From NCBI GenBank assembly GCA_964344775.1, contig CAYFOO010000059.1:1-8436 (forward strand): a DNA stretch of 8,436 nt, in the 5' to 3' direction. This document shows positions 5,044 to 8,436 of this stretch, piece by piece (within the stretch, counting starts at the first letter, position 1; the number at the start of each line of letters is the position of its first letter). The notes beneath the pieces were generated by a model, which was given only the letters and a program-made list of their open reading frames with translations, was not told the DNA's origin and ran no database searches. Source of the stretch: CAYFMH01 sp964344775. GTDB lineage: Bacteria; Patescibacteriota; Gracilibacteria; UBA4473. The position numbers and the translations under genes are program-made.

Positions 5044-7035
5044 ATGTCACTTTCCGTTCGCACCTTCGAAACACAACCGTCTGAATCTAGTCTGAGCTTT
5101 TCTTTTCATGAAAAAGTAGGAGAAGGGGCGGAGATTTTTTTTCTGGCAAAATTTGATGAAAAAACCATCGATGCAAAAAGCATTGCCGAATCAATTTTTG
5201 GAGTATTGCTCAATACGTTTGAAAATTCAAAAATCCCTGATCCCTACGATCGATTCGAAGAATCACTCAAATCAGCGAACATGGAAGGGCGAAAATTTGT
5301 GGCTCAGATGTCTGAAATTCCAGATATCGTGATTGCCTTTTTTGATTTTCACAATCTCTACCTTTCTCAATCCGGAACATCAGAAGCATACCTCCTGCGG
5401 GAAGCAAATGTTTCTCAGATTTCAGAAACCCCAGAACCAGGAGAGGATTTATTTTTGAATATTTTGAGCGGACAAGTCGCTCTGGGAGATACAATTATCC
5501 TAACTACCCGACGAATCCTTCGAGCTGTGACGACCAATCAGTTGTTGGATATTTTTTCACGATCCAGCTTCTCAGAGTCGGCAAACATGCTCCGACAAGA
5601 ACTCATCAACGCCACCAAAGATGATTATCTGGTGACTGCCATCGGCATAGGGAAAAAAGAAGAAGCTCCAGCGGCGGGATTTCTCTCACGAATCATGCCA
5701 AAAAAACAAAGACGATCTATCCCAGGGATGGCTGCTCCCTCAGAAGAAGCAATGGAAACAACAGAAGATACTACCGAAACTGAAGAATCCGAAGGTGCCA
5801 TGCCACCTCCCCCTAGCAGAAGAAGAGGAGGAAATGCAGCTGATTTATTAAATAAAGCCAAAAATATTTCTTTAGATGTCTTTGACAAAGTCCGTTCAAA
5901 AGTAAATCTCCCCTTCGAGATCCCAAAATGGGAACGCTCCCCTTCTCCAAAAAATTTAAAACTCATCGCTGGAGCAGTTTTGGGGGTATTTATTTTGATT
6001 ATTGGAGTGCGAGGAATTATGAATTTTGAGACAGAAGAAACCAAACAACTCCGTGAGCAACTCACCGTTGCCCGAGAAGCACTCCAGCAAGCTGATATTC
6101 TCCTACTTCAGGGAGATCGATCACAAGCGGCGGAATTCCTTCAAAAAGCCAAAGAATCAGTGCAAGTGGTTTTGGGATCAAAATCAAAAAGTTTCCGTTC
6201 TGATGCACAGTTCCTCTTGGCAGACGTTCAAGAAAAACAACTCCAAGTAGAAAATGCAAAAAAAGTGACCCCCGTACTTCTTGCTGACCTCGGAGTAAAA
6301 AATGATTTGGTGGAAGCTGCTGGGCTGCTAGGTCTCCGAGGGAATCTCTTTGTTCATGATTTGAAAAATGTTTATAAAACCATTCGAAACATTGTAGAAA
6401 AAGGACTACCAATCTCTGAAAAAGAAACCGTGATGGCTTCCGCCACCAGAAAAGATCAAAATACCCTTGTTTTCCTCACGGACACTCCGAGGATTATTGA
6501 ATATCGAGATGGCGTGATCAGTCCTATGGGGACCACGGATGACAGCTGGAAAGGTGGAATTGGAGTGGAAACCTACGGACGATTCTCTTACGTTCTGGAC
6601 CCAGTAGGAAATCAAATCTGGAAATATGAACGAAAACGAGACCAATATTCCGGTGCTATCCCTTATAATCAGGGAGCAGATCTGAGCCGAGCCATCACCT
6701 TTGCTATTGATGGATCGATTTTTATCCTCAGTGATGACGGAACCATCCAGAAACTTTTCCGTGGAGAAAAAGCAGATTATGCTTTCCGAGATATGCCCGC
6801 CACGGGTTTAAAAGGGAAAAATCTGAAAATCTTCACTTCTTCAGATCTCGATTTCCTCTACATTCTGGATCCAGACAACACAAGGGTGCTGGTCTTCGTA
6901 AAAGGAGAAAAACTCGCCACTTATAAAAAACAAGTGATCTTCGATGTTCCAGATGCTCGAGACTTCATCGTGGATGAGCTAGGACAAAAGATTAATCTCC
7001 TGACCAAAGACAAGATCTACGAATTTTCATTATAA
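5044..7035 (+). CDS. PP2C-like (pseudo)phosphatase domain, one membrane helix and C-terminal beta-propeller
   Basis: The 663-residue protein has four parts. Residues 15-203 follow the order of a PPM/PP2C phosphatase: a beta-rich start, NLYLSQSGTSEAYLLREANVSQIS (104-127) where PP2C has its GDSRAY strand pair, LGDTIILTTRRIL (147-159) where GD..LLCSDGL is expected, and KDDYLVTAIGI (192-202) like the terminal DD-N-T-V strand. Residues 205-300 are a disordered acidic then PPPP/RRR linker. A membrane helix spans 305-323, followed by a helical-hairpin, TPR-like region (332-405). Residues 430-663 contain recurring strands such as YVLDPVGNQIWKYER (516-530), FILSDDGTIQKLF (560-572) and YILDPDNTRVLVF (606-618), typical of a five- or six-bladed propeller. 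Positive charges before the helix predict a cytoplasmic N-terminus and an external propeller. Most metal-binding Asp positions of PP2C appear lost. The role is probably signalling or envelope sensing; this is inferred from architecture only. Confidence 0.75.
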   Translation: MSLSVRTFETQPSESSLSFSFHEKVGEGAEIFFLAKFDEKTIDAKSIAESIFGVLLNTFENSKIPDPYDRFEESLKSANMEGRKFVAQMSEIPDIVIAFFDFHNLYLSQSGTSEAYLLREANVSQISETPEPGEDLFLNILSGQVALGDTIILTTRRILRAVTTNQLLDIFSRSSFSESANMLRQELINATKDDYLVTAIGIGKKEEAPAAGFLSRIMPKKQRRSIPGMAAPSEEAMETTEDTTETEESEGAMPPPPSRRRGGNAADLLNKAKNISLDVFDKVRSKVNLPFEIPKWERSPSPKNLKLIAGAVLGVFILIIGVRGIMNFETEETKQLREQLTVAREALQQADILLLQGDRSQAAEFLQKAKESVQVVLGSKSKSFRSDAQFLLADVQEKQLQVENAKKVTPVLLADLGVKNDLVEAAGLLGLRGNLFVHDLKNVYKTIRNIVEKGLPISEKETVMASATRKDQNTLVFLTDTPRIIEYRDGVISPMGTTDDSWKGGIGVETYGRFSYVLDPVGNQIWKYERKRDQYSGAIPYNQGADLSRAITFAIDGSIFILSDDGTIQKLFRGEKADYAFRDMPATGLKGKNLKIFTSSDLDFLYILDPDNTRVLVFVKGEKLATYKKQVIFDVPDARDFIVDELGQKINLLTKDKIYEFSL

Positions 7036-7039
7036 AAAA

Positions 7040-7067
7040 GTTGTAGGTTGAAGGTTGTAAGTTGTAG
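7040..7067 (+). repeat. Four GTTGTAG-type heptamers, left arm of an inverted repeat
   Basis: Units start at 7040, 7047, 7054 and 7061; units 1 and 4 are GTTGTAG, unit 2 is GTTGAAG and unit 3 is GTTGTAA. The array begins 4 bp after the PP2C-like stop codon. With 7094-7121 it can fold into a long imperfect stem whose outer and inner heptamers pair perfectly. It may act as a transcript end, though no T-run follows the right arm. Confidence 0.65.
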
Positions 7068-7093
7068 GTAAATTCTATTATTTCTAATATTCC

Positions 7094-7121
7094 CTACAAC
7101 CTATCACTTCCCACCTACAAC
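7094..7121 (-). repeat. Four heptamers in reverse orientation, right arm of the inverted repeat
   Basis: Read on the minus strand from 7121 leftwards the units are GTTGTAG, GTGGGAA, GTGATAG and GTTGTAG. End units match the left arm exactly; the two middle units have diverged. The 26-base AT-rich loop (7068-7093) carries TAATAT at 7085-7090, 17 bases after TTGTAG at 7062-7067, a weak candidate promoter for the ferredoxin operon. Confidence 0.6.
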
Positions 7122-7125
7122 CTGA

Positions 7126-7139
7126 AAAACTTAAGTTTT
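7126..7139. promoter_or_regulatory. 14-bp perfect palindrome before the ferredoxin gene
   Basis: AAAACTTAAGTTTT is a perfect palindrome centred between 7132 and 7133, ending 5 bp before the start codon at 7145. Its symmetry and place suit a dimeric repressor site over the start, but an AT-rich palindrome may also arise by chance. No regulator gene is present in the window. Confidence 0.3.
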
Positions 7140-7144
7140 AACCT

Positions 7145-7438
7145 ATGATAAAAATAAAGGTCTGCCACGGCCGAACTTGTTCAGGACATTTTTCAAACTT
7201 TGTTTTTGATCGGGCAAAAGCAGATTTGGGAATTGAGGATGAATCCTCCTCCGCCAAGGCTTCGGAGGACAGGGGGTGGAAATCTCCTGATGGGAAGTTT
7301 GAGCTGAAAAAGTGTCCTTGCCAGGGGAAATGTGAAAAAGCGATCACGGTGGTGGTGGAGAAGGATGGAAAGACGGAGTATCATCAGCACATGAATCCCA
7401 TCGAAATGGGAAAATTGATTAAAAAATTAAAGAATTAA
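7145..7438 (+). CDS. Thioredoxin-like [2Fe-2S] ferredoxin with an in-frame palindromic insert
   Basis: A small electron carrier of the thioredoxin-fold [2Fe-2S] family (related to NuoE and Aquifex ferredoxin). Cys7 and Cys12 in VCHGRTC (6-12), with Cys59 and Cys63 in CPCQGKC (57-63), give the C-x4-C and C-x3-C ligand pairs; Cys57 is extra. KAITVVVEKDG (65-75) and HMNPIEMGKLIKKL (82-95) are the typical strand and last helix. The two ligand pairs are separated by 46 residues, against 35 in E. coli NuoE; the excess of 11 corresponds to residues about 34-44 (SSSAKASEDRG), which are encoded by the GC-rich palindromic element at 7247-7273. The insert keeps the frame and all four ligands, so the protein is probably functional, the extra residues looping out. 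It lies 5 bp before the next gene, a probable operon. No Shine-Dalgarno is present. Its redox partner is unknown. Confidence 0.88.
   Translation: MIKIKVCHGRTCSGHFSNFVFDRAKADLGIEDESSSAKASEDRGWKSPDGKFELKKCPCQGKCEKAITVVVEKDGKTEYHQHMNPIEMGKLIKKLKN
7247..7273. repeat. GC-rich palindromic element inserted in the ferredoxin coding sequence
   Basis: TCCTCCG (7247-7253) and CGGAGGA (7263-7269) form a perfect 7-bp stem around a 9-base loop, and GACAGG follows the stem as in the 503-540 copies. Seventeen of 19 positions of 7255-7273 match 503-521. The element is read as Ser/Ala/Lys/Glu-rich sequence without a stop codon. In form it recalls the Rickettsia palindromic elements that insert in frame into genes. 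Confidence 0.7.
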
Positions 7439-7443
7439 AAACG

Positions 7444-7818
7444 ATGGAAATACAAATAAACGATTTAAATTTTGAAGTAGAATTACGTGATACTTTTTGT
7501 GCACAAGAAATACAAAAGGAACTTCCCATAAAAACCAGTATTACGAGTCGTTGGGGGGATGAGATATATTTCCTTACCGATTTGGATTATCCTTTGGAAT
7601 CAGATGCTAAAGAGATTTTTGAGCCTGGAGATGTGGTTTATTGGCGTTCCCAAACAAATGATAAAAAAGCTATTGCTATCTTTTTTGGCCCCACTCCAAA
7701 AGAGGATGGAACTTTGCCCCGGGCGGCGAGTGCTTGTAATTTGATTGGGAAAATTACGAGTAATTTTTCTGTGCATAAGAAAATTAAAGCAGGTGATGAA
7801 ATATTATTGAAGCCTTAA
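7444..7818 (+). CDS. Cyclophilin-like fold protein (TM1367/DUF369 type)
   Basis: This 124-residue protein matches the Cyclophil_like family typified by Thermotoga TM1367. Conserved stretches are RWGDEIYFLTD (36-46), EPGDVVYWRS (60-69), AIFFGPTPKEDG (78-89), LPRAASACNLIGKI (91-104) and the closing KKIKAGDEILLKP (112-124). The fold is a beta-barrel like that of cyclophilins, but peptidyl-prolyl isomerase activity has not been established for the family and its biological role is unclear. Length is that of the family. It starts 5 bp after the ferredoxin stop with an AATTAAAA box over that stop, so the two genes are probably co-transcribed and translationally linked. Mixed CGT and CGG arginine codons differ from the AGA-rich 7892 gene downstream. 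Confidence 0.88.
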   Translation: MEIQINDLNFEVELRDTFCAQEIQKELPIKTSITSRWGDEIYFLTDLDYPLESDAKEIFEPGDVVYWRSQTNDKKAIAIFFGPTPKEDGTLPRAASACNLIGKITSNFSVHKKIKAGDEILLKP

Positions 7819-7857
7819 AAACGGAATATTTTTTGGCTTGTTTGGTTCCGAATTCCT

Positions 7858-7883
7858 TTGACAATCATTTTTAAATCCATAAA
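7858..7883 (+). promoter_or_regulatory. Possible promoter of the 7892 gene
   Basis: A perfect TTGACA (7858-7863) is followed after 14 bases by CATAAA (7878-7883). The spacing is short and the -10 poor. If used, transcription would start at about 7890, almost on the start codon, giving a nearly leaderless message. Confidence 0.35.
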
Positions 7884-7891
7884 AAGAACTT

Positions 7892-8257
7892 ATGACTGAC
7901 CAAGAATTTCAAAAGGCGGTTTTGCAGGCATTAGGAAAAATAGATACAAGATTAGATTCTTTGGATAAAAGAGTTGGTTCTTTGGAATCTTTTATAGAAG
8001 AGCAAAAAAAAGTTAACGAAAGACAAGAGGTGTTTAATGGGAAAGTTATAGATTTTTTGCAAAACCAAGGTGCTTTTAATAAAAAGGTGGAGACTTTCCA
8101 AAAAGACCAGATGGATTTCAATGAAAAGCTTTTTGTGGTAGTAGAAAATGAAATTGTTGATCGCTTAGCGGCTCTTTCTGATGAATCAAAGGCTTACACC
8201 GATACAAAAGTTCAAGTCCACGAAGAAGCTTTTCAGCACATGCCAAGTTTTGTTTAA
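7892..8257 (+). CDS. Small coiled-coil protein with 14-residue FNxKV repeats
   Basis: A 121-residue, almost wholly helical protein of no recognised family. Residues 9-40 show clear heptads (Leu14, Ile17, Leu21, Leu24, Val28, Leu31). Then FNGKV (48-52), FNKKV (62-66) and FNEKL (76-80) recur at exactly 14 residues, two heptads, with Gln-rich links; Phe55 and Phe69 repeat too. This suggests one long parallel coiled coil that probably oligomerises. Residues 84-110 remain helical and charged, and the last ten residues are short and polar. There is no signal peptide or membrane segment. Three of its four arginine codons are AGA. It is followed after 1 bp by a membrane protein gene, so the two are likely translated together. 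The role is unknown. Confidence 0.75.
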   Translation: MTDQEFQKAVLQALGKIDTRLDSLDKRVGSLESFIEEQKKVNERQEVFNGKVIDFLQNQGAFNKKVETFQKDQMDFNEKLFVVVENEIVDRLAALSDESKAYTDTKVQVHEEAFQHMPSFV

Positions 8258-8258
8258 A

Positions 8259-8436
8259 ATGGAAGCTTTTTTCTTAGATTCGTTTTCACAATACTATGGC
8301 TTGGACTGGATTATTTTCCTTGGAAATATGATTGCTGTTTGGCTCCTGGGAGATAAAAATAAGTTTGGATTTGTCGTGCGGGCCAGTATAAATCTAGTGT
8401 GGATTGCTCTTGGTATTGTGATTAATAGCATTCCCC
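8259..8436 (+). CDS. Multi-pass membrane protein, 3' end outside the window
   Basis: The open frame runs from ATG at 8259 to the window edge, giving 59 residues. Two hydrophobic segments are visible (about 15-31, LDWIIFLGNMIAVWLLG, and 37-57, GFVVRASINLVWIALGIVI), separated by a polar GDKNK turn (31-35). The turn is positively charged, so the N-terminus is probably outside. The YYGLDW start with two close membrane segments recalls small PnuC-like or related membrane proteins, but the fragment is too short to name. It begins 1 bp after the stop of the coiled-coil gene, with no Shine-Dalgarno, consistent with re-initiation. Confidence 0.65.
   Translation, partial: MEAFFLDSFSQYYGLDWIIFLGNMIAVWLLGDKNKFGFVVRASINLVWIALGIVINSIP

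Noticed and set aside
5625..6065. 146-codon minus-strand open frame opposite the PP2C-like gene
   Set aside because: It mirrors the acidic/proline linker of the real gene, with no motif, leader or start signal of its own.
7822..7856. Hairpin after the cyclophilin-like gene as terminator
   Set aside because: Only 5-bp alternative stems (CGGAA with TTCCG, or GGAAT with ATTCC) around a large loop and no T-tail.

Overview
The window looks like chromosomal DNA from a small-genome bacterium, most likely a member of the Candidate Phyla Radiation (Patescibacteria). This placement is inferred from AT-rich intergenic DNA, near absence of Shine-Dalgarno sequences, several proteins without recognisable family, and GC-rich short palindromic repeats of a kind I associate with those genomes. 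TGA appears to be an ordinary stop: rmuC ends in TGA and no long gene needs an in-frame TGA, which argues against the recoded Gracilibacteria/Absconditabacteria lineages. No rRNA, tRNA, CRISPR array, transposase or phage module is visible.

Layout. 1-578: a truncated DUF559-type nuclease gene on the minus strand, bracketed by a 13-bp direct repeat and by a gene-free mosaic of short repeats. 579-1646: rmuC on the minus strand. 1735-2097: an unrecognised 120-residue protein on the plus strand with a near-consensus promoter. 2138-3307 (minus): a 389-residue membrane protein with two tandem modules like the N-terminus of PilC/GspF, then a coiled coil and three membrane segments. 3422-4258: truB, ending 2 bp from the convergent unrecognised gene 4261-4770 (minus). 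4771-5043: a very AT-rich divergent spacer. 5044-7035: a 663-residue protein with a degenerate PP2C-like domain, one membrane segment and a predicted external beta-propeller. 7145-7818: a probable two-gene operon of a thioredoxin-like [2Fe-2S] ferredoxin and a TM1367-type cyclophilin-fold protein. 7892 to the edge: a coiled-coil protein followed at 1 bp by a membrane protein that runs off the window.

The genes do not form one pathway. RmuC (DNA maintenance) and TruB (tRNA U55 pseudouridylation) are housekeeping genes set among lineage-specific membrane or signalling-like proteins.

The most unusual material is repetitive. A GC-rich palindromic element occurs in the 324-578 spacer and again, in frame, inside the ferredoxin coding sequence, where it adds about 11 residues between the two halves of the iron-sulphur site. 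Period-7 arrays, mostly of four units with a degenerate internal unit, sit upstream of truB, upstream of the PP2C-like gene, on both arms of an inverted repeat downstream of that gene, and probably at the left window edge.
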